From assembly GCA_902651635.1 (NCBI GenBank), contig CACRSC010000037.1, positions 239,504-296,996 of the forward strand: a stretch of 57,493 nt of DNA, in the 5' to 3' direction. Made by a program: the position numbers and the translations under genes. The notes under the pieces are model-generated. The model was not told the origin of the DNA, did not search any database, and was given only the letters and a program-made list of their open reading frames with translations. Source of the stretch: Mastigamoeba balamuthi (Eukaryota > Evosea > Mastigamoebida > Mastigamoebidae). Positions 33,851 to 46,402 of this stretch are shown piece after piece; the first letter of the stretch is position 1, and every line of letters starts with the position of its first letter.

Positions 33851-34327
33851 ATGTGAGGAACAGATGTGAGTTGTACAGTGTGTGATAAGTGTAAGAAGAG
33901 AAAAGAAATAATGATATCACAGTGAAGATATCTTTGAAATCCAGAATATCATGGTTCATGGTTCAACAGAGTTGACTTAGAGTAAACAGAGAAGAAGGAT
34001 GAAATGCAGCACAGTTGTATCACAATTAGCACAAAATGTGATAAATTTATCACTTCAATCATAATGTAGTACCACATGTGATGCATGTGATGGAATTACA
34101 TTGCTAATTTTGCACTAAAATTGCTACTAGCATAAATATTTGCACTAGTAGTGCTACAAGTGATGCATAGTGATAGATAAAAATTATCTATAACACTGAA
34201 TTTAGGTCACATGAAGCGCTAAAATCACTATTAGTGATGTAGCGCTATTTAGCACTAAATTAAGTGCAAAATTAGCGATTGAATCACTATAGTAGCACTG
34301 AAAAAAATTGCTAAAGATTTTATACTT

Positions 34328-35245
34328 AATGTGCAAAAGTCACAGTGATGACAAAATGTGTAATGAGTGCACGAGGACCATGTGGCTGGGGAGTGTATAC
34401 AACACCATCAAGCTCTCGGGGGATGCCCAGCCCCTCAGGCAGATCGCAGTTCAGACAGGCAGTCCACTGCAATTCAATTGTTCAATCATTTTCCATTTTA
34501 TTTACCTTAATTTGCAACTAATTTGAAGACGAATGACAATTGACTTCCTTTCTTCAGTTGGATCACAGTTCACTTTTTATTTAGTTTATTTTGTTCATCA
34601 CTGCCCCCACCTCCCCCTCCCCCCCCCCAGCTGCTGCTCAAGGAGGACGCCAAGTTCGACAAGACCCTGCAGTCCAAAGAGAAGATGGTTATGGTGTAGT
34701 GTGTGGAGTAAGAGCGGTTTATGTTGTAGGCCTTGGAGGGTGCATCCAGGTGCATATCTAGGAACACTGGTTCCATTGGGCATACAGTGGTGCTTGATTG
34801 CTCTTGTGATGTTCACTGGTCAGGGTGGTTGGGGGGTTGGCATTGTCTGGTGTTTGAAGGGGAGTGCAGTTGCATCACATTGAGCAGGGCGTATGGTGTT
34901 ATTGTGAACGGTTGAATAGGACTTCACTGATTCTGAGTTGATTGAGAGATCTGAGCTTGTATGTCATGTCTGCTGTGGTGGGCTCTTTGATGGTAAATCC
35001 GTTTGTGCATTGGTTCGGGGTCGTTTGATTGGGGGTTCTTCGGGGTATCTGCTTGTGTATTCAGATGGCTCGGGTGGGGTCAGTACCCAGGCTGCATAGT
35101 CTCGTGCAATACGCATTTTATAGCCGCACTCTCTCCTCTCTGCCCTCTGTCTGATGGATGTGTATCCGTGTTGCAGGAGTATGTTCCCACCCGTTCCATC
35201 TACGACAAGTGTTTTTTCTATTTTGAATTCTATGCACTTTACCAT
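34328..35245 (+). other. Possible exons of an unidentified gene or gene fragment
   Basis: Two GC-richer islands stand out. One, near 34329-34460, reads NECTRTMWLGSVYNTIKLSG and QPLRQIAVQT. The other, 34631-34699, follows a C-run and AG and reads LLLKEDAKFDKTLQSKEKMV then stop. A third short piece near 35177 (EYVPTRSIYDK) follows a TTGCAG. They look like exons flanked by AT-rich intronic sequence, but a continuous model could not be built and the family is unknown. Confidence 0.3.
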
Positions 35246-35298
35246 ATTTATGAGGTGATAGTCTCTTTGAAAAAGCGAATTTTGATTATTCAGTTGTG

Positions 35299-38200
35299 CT
35301 AAGGCACTTCAGCCTTATCAGAGGCATCTGAAGAGGCAACTTTGCTGAGTGTCGGGGTCATTGATCCGAACCCGAGATCTTGCGGCATGAAAGAAGTCAT
35401 CATCTCATCATCAGTTGCATCACGGATATCAACAGAGAGGGACACTTCTGACAGGGGGTTGCGCGGGGTTTGTGGTGAGCTGACACTCAGGTCCGATGGC
35501 ATCTCGAACGTCCCAGCAGTCTATAGATTCAGTCAGCAATATGAGATGAAATGAGTTCTTACAGCAAATGTCTGGGGCCAGTTTCTAAGTATCTGAAACA
35601 CAGAGGGCCTTCTCTCGGGCTGCTTTTGCCAACAGTGATTAAGTAGAATCGCGACCTCCTTTGGTGTTGTAGGTGGTATCTCAGGCAGATCTGCCTGTTG
35701 CTGGAAAGATGCCGAATCTGGCCCCTGTCCTTCTGCCTGGACCAGCCCGGGGGTGGATTTCTGTGCTGAGATGGACGAGGACTTGCTCGAGTCTGTGATT
35801 GTGGAGTAGAGCTCTGGGGGCAAGAGAAGTTCCCACAGAACAATTCCAAAGGCTATGCAGTTTAATCTGAGTATTTTGCTTGGAAAGCTGTGTCCTTACC
35901 GAACACATCAGTGGCAGTCGTGACTGGTTTGCCCTCGATGAGCTCGGGAGCAAGCCAGTCCGCGTGCCTTCTGCTGGAGCTGCTTGAGTTATTCCCCTTG
36001 GAGCACCAAAAGTCACAGATCTTGGTCACCATGCAGCCATCAATCTGCATTGCCGTTAGCTCAGAGAGAATGACTGTATAATGCACCATCAGCGAATCAC
36101 TTGACAGGTTTCCATGGACCACAGGTGGTTTGGATGAGTGAAGGTATGCAAGCCCCTTGATCGTGTCCTGCCAGAATTTCAGGCCAATCAGAATGTGGTG
36201 ACTCACGAAAGCTATGGCGACCTGATTGTAGTAGTTCATGTTCTGCTTGTTCTTCTTCAGGTACTCGTGCAATGACCCAGACGCCATGTACTCTGCAATG
36301 CATGTTCAGAGATAGCATTTTGGAGGATGAGTTCCAACCACTGACGATGAGAAGGTCAATCTTGGACTCGCTGAACCCGAGCATCATCAACAAGTTGGGG
36401 TGGTTTAGGCGGTGTGTCAGAGCCATTTCGATCTTGATGGCATCAAGGTCCTCTCTTGTGATGGAAGTCTTGTCAATGACTCTGATGGCCACAGGTGTCC
36501 CATGCCAGTCCCCGTTGTGCACTGATCCGAACTGGCCCTTTCCTATGCGCTCTCCAATCTCCAGCTCGCTTCTCTTGAGCTTCTTCAGCGACGACCTACC
36601 TTTGCGTTGGATGGCCACTATGGCGACGACGAGGAGGGAGCACACAATAACGAATCCAGGGACAGCAGTGGACAGGATCACTGTGCGATCAGAATTGTAC
36701 TTCCCAGAGGGCTCAGGAGGAGGGTCAAACTCCTGTCCACAATGCCGGTCCTCCTTAACACTGAATGGAACATATGTAAAGCTGCCTTGCCACAGTTTCG
36801 TGACGTATACCGTGTCCGTGCCCTGGTTGCACAGCCTCTCGCCACTGTTTTGGTCGAGGAACGGCCCAAGTGTGGCCTTACTATCGATTTTGAAGTACTT
36901 GGTGGCGTAGATGGCGTTGAGCAGGTTGTCTGTCGTGACACTTTTCTGAGAATCTTCGCCCATACTGTCCAGCACTGCCGAGAGGAACTTGCCGACGAAG
37001 AACCCCTCGAACTGCGACTGCATTTGATTGTCGAAAGACACCCAATTCTCGAACTCCTGGCGCAGAGCATTACTGGACGACAGCATCGAGAGTGGCATTG
37101 TCAACGACATTCTGTAAAGATGCATCCAGCTACTATCGCTGCCCGTGATCTCCATTGTGAACAGCATGTCGTTGGCGTTGATTGTGGAAGACAGCAGAAT
37201 GGGGTTTGATGTCCCGATTGCCTGAATGATTTTCCAGGCGTCGTCCGTCGAGGCCACGAGGATGAACGAGCTGCCTGCCGCTGCTGCACTTGTGGCTGCT
37301 GTAATTGCCAGGTCGATCTCGCGATAGGGCCTCTCATCGATTTTCACATTTAGATGAGTCAGATTTCCTAGAAGCTGCAAAAAGCCGGGCAATCAGCAGA
37401 AATTCAGGAGCAAGTGCGCACGTGGTATGTCTCGCAAAGACGGAGGCCTTGAGAGATATCGCCCCCGATCTCCCCATGCGTTGCGGTGTTCCACAATAAG
37501 GTAATCAGGTGCGCATTTTCCTTCTCGATCAGGAACGACGCGGCGGTCCTGGCCTCCTGGTAATACGACGCGTACAGGTTGACTATCCCTCTGTGTGCTA
37601 GTGAGGGCTGCGGGGAACTGCACTGGCTGCTCGCACCTCTTGAAAGGACTTCTCAGGGAGAGAAGACCAGAATTCGGCGCGATGAACGGAAGGAACTGCC
37701 CACTGCTGATCAAGCTAAGTGCGAGGCCCATCTCGCGCTCCTCAAGGCCAGTCACTGCCACGGCCTGGCCATGCCCAGATCCTCAGAGGCGGTGTGCGAA
37801 GCTGAATGTGCGCACCTCTCGGTCCTTGAGGTCTCCGATGCCCTCAGTGGCGTTCTTGCCCATCGTGGCCGACATCGCCATCGGCCTGTTGCTGCCGCTG
37901 TTGTGCGCGCTGATGGCTGCCGACAGTCCTATCTGGAAGTCGCTGCCCTCTACACTGTTGAGGATGTTGTCGTACCCCACAATTGCCCTCCGCATCGAGG
38001 CGTTTCCCACTGCCGCCGAGCAGCCGCTGAACTTAAACGACCAGGCCTCGAGGCCGTCCATGAGCGTTCCGTCGGTCATGTTCATCGCCGTCATGAACAC
38101 CTGGTGCGCTCCCTGGTTGCACCAGTCGCCCTCTGTCTGCGCAGCCCCCTCGGTGCCCACGCCGTCGCCGTAGGGCCCGAGGTTGTAGCTGCTGTGCAGC

Positions 38201-39467
38201 TTGAACGTTCGGATGTCGCGGAAGATGGTGTCGAGGAAGTTGGCCCGTGTCAGCGGCCACCCGTACAGCTCCAGAGCCCGCGCCGCCGCAATCGTGACGA
38301 GGCGCCCCACGATGAACCCCTCGAGCGACACGTGGGTCAGATCCATCTCTGGCTGGTACTTAAGCATCGCACTCTGGTACTCTCTGTTGTGCGCTCCGTG
38401 AGTCTCTGCTGTGTGTGTGTGTGTGTCCGCCCGTACTGGACTATTCTGTACATGGAGTCCTCCTCGGTGGGCAAGGGCACCGCCTGGGCCATGTAGAGGG
38501 GCGACTGCTCCCCGAGGGTGTCCCAAGTCGATTGCGACACGGCTGCGTAGAGCTCGTCGGCTGTGACGAGCGAGGTCGTCACGAGCACGACCTCCTGGTC
38601 GCTCTGGCTGGCCATCTCGGTCAGCAGCGCGCCTGACATGTCCGCCCCCGCGAGCAGAACAAGCGCCTGCGGCTGCCCGTTGGCGTACAGCTCCGCCATA
38701 GCCTCCGCGGCCATGGAGCTCAGGTCGCCCGGGTCTGTGACGGTGGCGTGGCCGTACGACGAGAACAGCGCGGTGCTGAGGGACTTGAGCGACTCGTTGA
38801 GGAAGTCCACGGCGTCGCGGGCGAACTCGGTGTCCTCGTAGAAGACGGCCGTGGCGCTGAGCAGATCCCACTCGCTCGACAGCAGCGCCACGATGGCGCT
38901 GATCTCGTCGCGCAGCCCCGGCCTCGCGAGGACCACGCCGGTCCGCTGCCCCGACGAGCCCGCGTTCTGCATGACCGCCGACTGCGTGCGCAGAACTTGG
39001 CTGCCCGAAAGGGCTCCGATGTAGGGCACGGGCGCCACGCCAGCCCGCACGGATGCCGTCATGGCGCGGAGGGCTGCCTCGCTCGCGGTCGACCCGACGG
39101 TGCCGGCGATGGCGAACGCGGGCCCCATGCCGCTGGCGCCCGTGCAGAGCAGCTGCTCGACGTTGAGCTTCTGGCGCTCGTCGTCGTAGGCGTCGTCGAG
39201 CGACGCCAGCGCGAACTTGACCGTCGAGGTCTCGTTGGCGAGGGCGAAGGCGGCCTCGATGCCCGCACGCATGTCGAGGCCCGTCTGCGCGTGGGGACCT
39301 GAGAAGGCTGCCGACTGCCCGACGACCATGACGACCTGCTCGGCGTCGCTCTCTTTGCTGGGGATCAGGTCGTGAGGCACGTCTACGCACTGCGTCGCAG
39401 CCGCTGCGAGCTCCGAGGCGACGAGGCAGCTGAGCAACAGCTGAGCAAGCGATGGCGTGACCGGCAT
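35299..39467 (-). CDS. Receptor with two Venus-flytrap domains, TM and catalytically degenerate kinase-homology domain (1248 aa)
   Basis: Ten exons (39467-38442, 38379-37816, 37764-37637, 37590-37422, 37374-36339, 36292-36207, 36167-36087, 36044-35900, 35852-35563, 35520-35299) are phase-consistent. A signal peptide (LAQLLLSCLVASELAAAA) precedes flytrap 1 (VVMVVGQSAAFSGPHA; SLEGFIVGRL; LGPYGDGVG; CNQGAHQVFMT). Flytrap 2 follows (GIVNLYASYYQEART; FEGFFVGKF; CNQGTDTVYVT). Then come a TM (about 860-885) and a kinase-like domain with GKGQFGSV. The VAIK lysine is Arg (VAIRVID), HRD is HGN (VVHGNLSSDS) and DFG is DFW. These changes predict loss of phosphotransfer, as in receptor guanylyl cyclases, but no cyclase follows. 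The flytrap motifs resemble trypanosomatid receptor adenylate cyclases. Ligand unknown. Confidence 0.82.
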
Positions 39468-40122
39468 TGTCGTCTGCGCTATTGAGTTACTCTCAGTGAA
39501 CAGTGTTGCGATGTGCACTCGGCCCTTCCGCACAGAAGGCGTGAACCAATACCGCGTCGGGGAAAATGGAGCTTCTACCCAAGCACTCGGGTGACATCAC
39601 AGTATTCAGCGAGGGAGGTTCAGAGTGGAGAGCGTGGAGGAAGCATATGGCCGCAAGGCCACCGTCCTCCTACCGCCTCGACAGCGGTACCTTCCCTTTT
39701 TTTCAGGACCTCATCTCGGTAATTTGTTCGCCAACAATAGTAGAAGGTCGAAGAAACGTGCAGCGTTCTCATTGAGAACATCCAATGGCCAAAGGGGCTC
39801 GTGGTCGTGGTGAGAATGATCCCGTGAACATTCAACACGAAGCCTTCATATTAGCATCCGTACTCACTCGCTGTCACTGGCATGTGGGTCCGTAATGTAC
39901 CATCTACCCGACTTTGACTATGTGTAGAAGCAGGCTTTTTTTCTTCTTTTTTTTTCCAAAACGTGCATTGTTACATTCTCTGTTGGTACAGCTACTGCAG
40001 CATCACCAGTAGGTGTATGATTCGAAATCGCAATGTTCTGTTCTGTCGTTATGAGAGTGGAACTCTTGTCTCCTGCTCAGCCTAGGAAGGGTGGAACTGC
40101 CTTGCGCTGTCTCTCTCCTAAA
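39468..40122. other. Upstream region of the flytrap receptor
   Basis: AT-richer sequence with runs of T (39937-39956) and no recognisable gene. It should contain the receptor promoter (minus direction). Confidence 0.45.
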
Positions 40123-41000
40123 TCAAGTGCCATGTTCATATTGTAACCCAGAATCGTGCTTTCCCTCCATTAAATCCCTGGTGAGCGGTAATCCATCTGT
40201 CCTTGAAGATTGAGCCAGAAAGCCATCTGGCAGCAACACAGCCCCGGAGCACGGGGACTGCCCAACTTCCCAAAACCACCTGCCATCGGAGCAGCGCACC
40301 TTCGTGCCGATGCTGATTCTCAGCGGCTGCTCCACGGCCTTGTTCTTTGCCTGCGCGAACAGCGTGAGGTCGACCCTGCTCATTGGTAAGGGAAAGCGAA
40401 AAGGAATCGAGAGACTCACCAGGGAGCTTGGCCATGGGCTTGGGAAACACCACAACGTCAACGAGACACTGCGCCATGCTCCTTCCGCCCCATCCGCTGT
40501 CCTCCAGCACGTGCAGCTCTTGCAGGAACCTCCGCATGTGTGTGCTGATTGAGACAACGATGCAGTGATGTAGATGCAGCCCCAGGCCAATATTAGACAC
40601 CACCACTGTTCAAATCAATTGATGCCACCCCAAAAAGCCTGCACTACTCCCAAATCAACTTATGGACCCGCACGTATCTACTGCCCCAAATCAATTGATG
40701 CCGCCCCAGGCCAACTGCCTGGCTCTGCTGCCACTGCTGCTGCACTGCTGAGGAGGAGGCTTGCCTTGCTGTGAGTCGAGGGACACGACCTCGATGTGGA
40801 TGTTGGTGGCGGTAGCTGAGACCGTGGACAGCGGCCTCGAGGAGCAGCACGGGGTCGCCGGCCCTGCGGGGCACAAAGAACACCTTGCACGTGCCAAAGA
40901 GCTTCTTGAGGGCCAAGTCCACCCTGCCGCTGTGCAGAGGCGCCGCCCTCGGCTGGCTGCTGCAGACAAAAAACCCCGTAGGGGTCCACGTCCTCTGCCA
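40123..41000 (-). CDS. Unidentified multi-exon gene, possibly degenerate
   Basis: Three protein-like pieces lie in order on the minus strand. About 40950-40760 gives VDLALKKLFGTCKVFFVPRR and DPVLLLEAAV, then in another frame TVSATATNIHIEVVSLDSQ. About 40535-40420 gives RFLQELHVLEDSGWGGRS and CLVDVVVFPKPMAKLP. About 40372-40123 gives VDLTLFAQAKNK, EQPLRISIGTKVRCSDGRW and FWEVGQSPC. Likely introns contain TCAATTGATGCC twice. I could not find splice sites that join the pieces in frame, and the first piece needs a one-base shift. I do not recognise the family. Confidence 0.35.
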
Positions 41001-41497
41001 ATAAGGGCACAGGAGATCCACGATTCGTGATGTGACGTCAGTGTCAGGATTGATATTCGCCGCAAATCTCTCTTCATTGTCACACTTTTTCCTGGAATGG
41101 GAGCCTATGTTTTGCCCGACTGTGCCCCCCCGGTAGCCCAGGCAGGAGTCCAATTGGTTCTTCAGATTGTTGTCTCTTGTGAGAGATGTACTGGCAGAAT
41201 GAGGTGAATGATGAGACTTGCTCTAAATGGGCTGATATGCCTTTCTGTCCTCTGGGAGTGGGAGTGGCCTCGTGGCCAGCCCAGCTGGAAATTCGCACTC
41301 GTGAGCTTGCAGTTTGACTGCGTGATCAACTGCATACAATCGAGGAGGCAGAACGTGGCCCCCCAAGCGGTCAACTTCCCCGAGGAAGCCGGTACATTTG
41401 GCAGCAAGCAGTTCTCGAGAGTCGGACGAGAGCTCAGCCAGAGATCAATTTATTGCGTTATGGTTCTGTTCCGTGCGCAGTGGTCTTGCTGCGCCGC
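41001..41497. other. Spacer downstream of the DDX21-like gene
   Basis: No gene is supported. It may include 5' sequence of the unidentified gene to the left and the 3' UTR of the helicase gene on the right (both minus). Confidence 0.4.
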
Positions 41498-44400
41498 TCA
41501 GTAACGGCCGCCGCGGAAGCCCGGCGAGGGCGACCTGCCACCCCCGTACCCGGGCGAGGGCGACCTGCCGCCGTAGGACCTGCTGTAGAGCCCACCGCGG
41601 CCACCGCGGCCGCCGTAGCCGCCCCTGCTGCCCCCGCCGTACGACGAGCCGCCGTAGCCCCCGCTGCTGCCGCCACGGCCGCCGTAGCCGCCCCCGTAGC
41701 CCCCGCCGTAGCCGCCCTGCGGGAGGGCCTCGGGGATCTCGGTGGCGAGCTCGAAGCCGAGGACGGGGTGGTGCGGGGCGCTCTTGAGCAGCGTCTCGGC
41801 AGCGTCCGAGGGGACGTCGAAGACGACGTTGGCGCCCTTGCAGCGCACCACCTCCTTGAGCTCGTGGACCTGGCGGTCGGGCAGGTACTCGGCCAGCGCG
41901 TGGGTCACGAACGAGACGGTCCGCACCTCGAACGCCGTCTTCATCAGCACCGTCTTGAAGCCCTCGCGCGCCGACAGCAGCGACCGCTCCGGCGGCATCT
42001 CCATCACGTTGGCCACCACCGCGATGGCCGCCGCCAGCGCGTCCTCGACCGACGCAAACCTCTCGGCAAACTGCGGGGAAGAGGAGGGTGAGCGGGGAGG
42101 AGGAACGCATTCAATTGACTCCTGTGTGCTGTGTGTTTTGGGTACCTTGACGGCGTTGGGGCGCATCTTGGCCGTCACGGCCGCGGGGACGTCCTCGATG
42201 CGCTCGATGGCGGTCTCGGCGGCAGCGCTGAGGACGTCCTGCTGCGAGGGCACGCCGATGCGCTTGACCTTCTTCTTGATGGCCTTCTCGATCATGTCGA
42301 TCTTGTACGACTCGGGCTTCGTGTAGAAGAACAGCGACACGCCCGACCTCCCCGCGCGCCCCGTGCGCCCAGAGCGGTGCACGTACGCCTCGATGTCCTC
42401 GGGCAGGTCGTACATGATCACCAGGTCGATCCCCTTGACGTCGATGCCGCGCGCCGCGACGTTGGTCGCGATCAGCGACTTGAACTTGCGCGCCCTGAAC
42501 GCCCCGAGCGTCATCTCCCTCGTGTTCTGCGGGATGTCTCCGTGCAGCACGCCGCAGTCTGCGCACGCACGCACGCCGCTGTCAGCCAGCCGCCGACGCT
42601 GGGGGCCGCCCTGGGCTGGGGGAGAGACGCACCGCTCGAGAGGCCCGAGGTCAGCGACAGCGCGTTGACCTGCGACTTGCTGTTGCAGAAGATGATGGCC
42701 TGGCCGTTGCGGCAGTAGAGGTTCAGCAGCGACGGGATGATGTTGGGGCGGGCCGCGCGGACGCAGCACAGCGCCAGGTGGTCGACCTTGCTGGGCGTCG
42801 TGCAGCCCTCGCTGAGGCCGCGCGAGACGAGGTCGATCTGCGCGTAGCCGGTCTGCAAGTGCTTCCTCGAGACCTTCTCGACCCACGGCGGCAGCGTGGC
42901 GCTGAACAGCAGCGTCTGGCGGTCGTTCACGCCGGGCAGCGCGTACAGGATCTTCTCGACGTCCTCCTGGAAGCTGTGGCGCACAGTCCCTTGAGTACAC
43001 AACGTGAAAGCAGAGCACCAAAGTAAAAATGGCCAATCGGTGAAATAAAGAGAAAGGCTGGGCCCACGAGCGGCCAACTGATACCCCCACGTGTTCTCTG
43101 GCTTGATAAAGCAGGCCAGGTCTTGCTGTCACCCGAGGCAGCGGTGGTCTACGCCGGTTATTTGGGTGCCAACGGCCCAGGAATACGATAAAAGAACCTC
43201 GCAAGCACGCAGGGGAGAGAAGCAGGCGGGCAATTGCGCACCCCATGTTGAGCATCTCGTCGGCCTCGTCGAGGATGGCGTGGCGGACGCCGCTGAGGTT
43301 GAGCTGCTGCCTGTCGAGCAGGTCGATCATCCTGCCGGGCGTGCCGACGACGATGTCGACGCCGGCCCTGATGTCGCGCAGCTGCTCGAAGAAGGGCGTG
43401 CCGCCGTAGACGGTGGCGACCTTGAGCCTGCCGGCCGAGCACCGGTTGAACTCCTCGGCGTTCTGCTTGGCCAGCTCGCGCGTGGGCGCCAGGCAGACCA
43501 CCTTGGGCGTCCGCACGCCGAACTGCTTCTCGCTGCTGCTCGTCGCCAGCAGCTTCTCCACAATCGGCAGAGCTGCGCGTTGGCGTTGGAGTTGTGGTTG
43601 TGGTTGTCCCCGCCGGTCAGTTTTGGCAGTCCCGACTTGATTGCAGAATCGGTGCGAGAAACAAAATCAATTGACGCGAGTGCCCTGGCTGGACCAGAGG
43701 CTTGCGTTTCTCTCCCGCCCACCAGGTTTCTTTGTGCGATAAACGCTGCCGAGCATAGCGGACAACACGCCACGCAGCGATAGTGCACACAAGCAAAAAT
43801 GACAGTTGACAGAGGAAATGACGACAAAAAACAGCAGGCACGTCGTCCCCGCACAAACCGCCCATTCCCCCCACTCGCCACCCCCATGGGCAGCGGCGTG
43901 TCTGCGTGCGCGCATGCACGTGCGTTGCGGGGGAGGGGAGAGAGAGCAGCGAGCAGGCCGCAAAAAAAGTGCAGAGTGCGCGACGAGAGGGGAGAGGAGG
44001 ACGCACTGAAGGCGAGGGTCTTGCCCGAGCCGGTGACGGCGCGGCCGACGAGGTCCTGGCCGTCGTAGACGACGTCGTAGGCCTCGGCCTGGATGGGGAA
44101 GAAGTGCGTGATGCCCCTGGCCTCGAGCTGCGCCACGTTCTCCTCGGACACGCGGAACCTCCGCACCGCCCGCTCCTCGTTCCCCGCCACCGCTGCCGGG
44201 GCCTCTGCCTCTGCTGCTGCTGCCGCTGCCTTGCGGGGGCGCTTGGCTGCGGGCTCCTGGGTGGCCTCGGCCTCTGCGGTGGCCGTGGACCGCTTCTTCT
44301 TCTTGGGGGCCTCGGCCTCGGCCTCAGTTGCCTCCGAGGGCTCAGCAGCGCTCTTCTTCTTCTTGGGCTTGGGCTCCTCGGCCTCGGCCTCTGCTGCCTC

Positions 44401-44622
44401 AGCGGTGCTGGCCTTCTTCTTCTTGGGCTTGGGGGTCTCGGCGGCCTCCTCGTTCTCGGCTGGGGCTGGGGGCTGGGGCTGCGCCTTCTTCTTCCGGGGC
44501 TTGGGGGTCTCTGCGGCCTCCTCGCTCGGCTGCTCGGCTGCCTCAGGGGGCGTGCGGTGCTTCTTGGGCTTGGGGGCGACGACCTCGACGGCCTCGTCGG
44601 CGACCTGATCCTCGCGGGACAT
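41498..44622 (-). CDS. DDX21/DDX50-type nucleolar DEAD-box RNA helicase
   Basis: Exons 44622-44007, 43572-43242, 42973-42633, 42558-42146 and 42070-41498 join in phase to 757 aa. The N-terminus (1-155) alternates Glu/Ala-rich and KPKKKK-type blocks, as in nucleolar proteins. Helicase motifs in order are GITHFFPIQ (Q), VTGSGKT (I), PTRELA (Ia), TPGR (Ib), DEAD (II), SAT (III), IIFCNS (IV), ATNVAARGID (V) and HRSGRTGRAG (VI). A GUCT-like domain (SLLSAREGFKTVLMKT; ELKEVVRCKGANVVFDV) and a GGYGGG/RGG tail with two RSPSPG repeats follow. That architecture is specific to DDX21/DDX50 and plant RH3/RH7 relatives. The expected role is ribosome biogenesis and rRNA processing. Introns carry TCAATTGA at 42111 and 43668. 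Confidence 0.93.
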
Positions 44623-46024
44623 GGCTCTCTGTGCGGTGCGGCTGCTGCTGCCTGTGCTGCTGGGGGGGCGACAGAGACGACTGAAGCTCTGTGCAAAAAT
44701 ATCCCCCCGAATATCCTGACGCCTCTGCTGACGTAATCTGCAGAGATTCTCTTCCCCTGCTGGCCGAGGCCACGCCCGCTCTGGTCCTGGACGGTGTCTG
44801 CCGCGCGCACGCAAAGGTGGTCGGTCTGTGATGGAGCTGGGTGCCTGAGCCTACTCTGCACGTGCAGGGGGCAGTGTGTGTGTCCTGGGGGCCAGTGGGG
44901 CACTGCTGTTCCCCGCCTGCCTGCTGAGCGTGCTGCTCCCCTGCGTGCCCCTGCCGACCACGCACGCACTCCCGCCGTCGGCCAGCTGCGGCTGTCGCTG
45001 CGGCGCCAGCAAGCGCAGGGGCTGCGGGCACCAAGCGAGACCCGGTGAGCGAGGGGTTCGCGTCCAGATGCGCGCACGTGCGTCGTGGCCACCGGAGCTC
45101 TGGCATGCGCAGTGCCACCAGAGCTGCGGCGGGCTTCGAGGCAGGTGTGGGCAGGTGGGTTGGGTTCCGTCCTGGGCGCCCCGACACAGGCCAGCCGGGC
45201 ACTGGCGCCCAGAGCCGCGTAACGTGCGTTTGCTGCAAATCGGCAATTGATCTGGGGCCACGCCCGTGCGTTGCAGGCCCAGCACCCCGCCCAGCGTGTT
45301 GCTCGCCCGTGGCTGCGCCTTGCCGGCGTGTGCAGGTGCGAGTGCGTGTGTGTGGCAGGTCCCTGTGTCGTGGACCGCCACTCCCTCGACCCATGCCCCG
45401 CTGCTGCTGCTGCCGCTGCTGCTGCGACTGAGCACTGGCGGTGCCCACCTCACCTGTTCTGATCTGAGGTGCCGGGGGCCACCGCAGCACGTCGGCAAGA
45501 CGCTCTCGCAACGCAGACGCCGCCCTGGGGCAGCTGGCGGCTGGCCCGACCGACGCCTGGCAGCGCATGTATCTCCACAAGTGGCCGCCAACCCCCCTTC
45601 AACATAGTACACTGTGCGGGGAGCTGCTGCCCTGGCACACAGCAAAGCGCTATCCCGGGTATCAGCGTGTACACCAAGCCGCTCTCGGAGCCATTCCACC
45701 CCCGCTTGCCGTGCGGCAGGGCCCCCCGGCGAATTAGTAAGATCGACAACCAAGGGCGGGTGAGCTGAGCTGTTTTATAATTTTCAATTCAAATCGCATC
45801 AAAAACCAAATCCCGTGTATAAACAAATAGCAGGACAAAGTGGGTGGGCTGGGGGGAGAAGGGCAGGTGGCTGATAAGTTGGGTCTCCGAGGGTGGTTGG
45901 TGTTTAAGAAACACCGTTGGTTGTGTTGGGGGGTGTGGCGAGGTGTTGCCGGGGAGTTTTTTTGTTGTTTTTTTTTGTTTTTTCTAGATTCTTTCCCCGA
46001 TCCTAGCGGTGCCTGCGACGCGAC
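44623..46024. other. Intergenic/unresolved region between helicase and histone H4
   Basis: GC-rich sequence at 44.8-45.75 kb has overlapping open frames on both strands. None has an ATG and recognisable motifs together; a minus-strand frame near 45753-45480 is Cys/Arg-rich and starts at TTG. CTG runs occur near 45400-45425. From 45.77 to 46.0 kb the sequence is T/G-rich with long T runs (45957-45980), probably the 3' flank of H4. Confidence 0.4.
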
Positions 46025-46384
<360 letters not shown>

Positions 46385-46402
46385 TCACCCGCTGGTGCTC
46401 GA

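Larger units (their letters stand above)
31826..34320. other. AT-rich island without recognisable genes
   Basis: Composition drops sharply from the surrounding GC-rich sequence at about 31.8 kb and recovers at about 35.2 kb. No ORF over about 120 codons exists and none looks protein-like. It contains short recurring motifs (TCAGATCTGCT(A/G)TCT at about 32345 and 32439, and its reverse complement at about 31955), degenerate AGCACTA/TTGCTA motifs (32885-32960 and 34080-34315), a strand-asymmetric purine tract and a hairpin. It may be intergenic or heterochromatic DNA, a mobile-element remnant, or contain ncRNAs I cannot recognise. Confidence 0.6.

Noticed and set aside
33481-33959. Minus-strand ORFs of about 118 codons in the AT-rich island
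   Set aside because: Phe/Ser/Pro/Leu low-complexity readings of a polypurine tract; no start context or motif.
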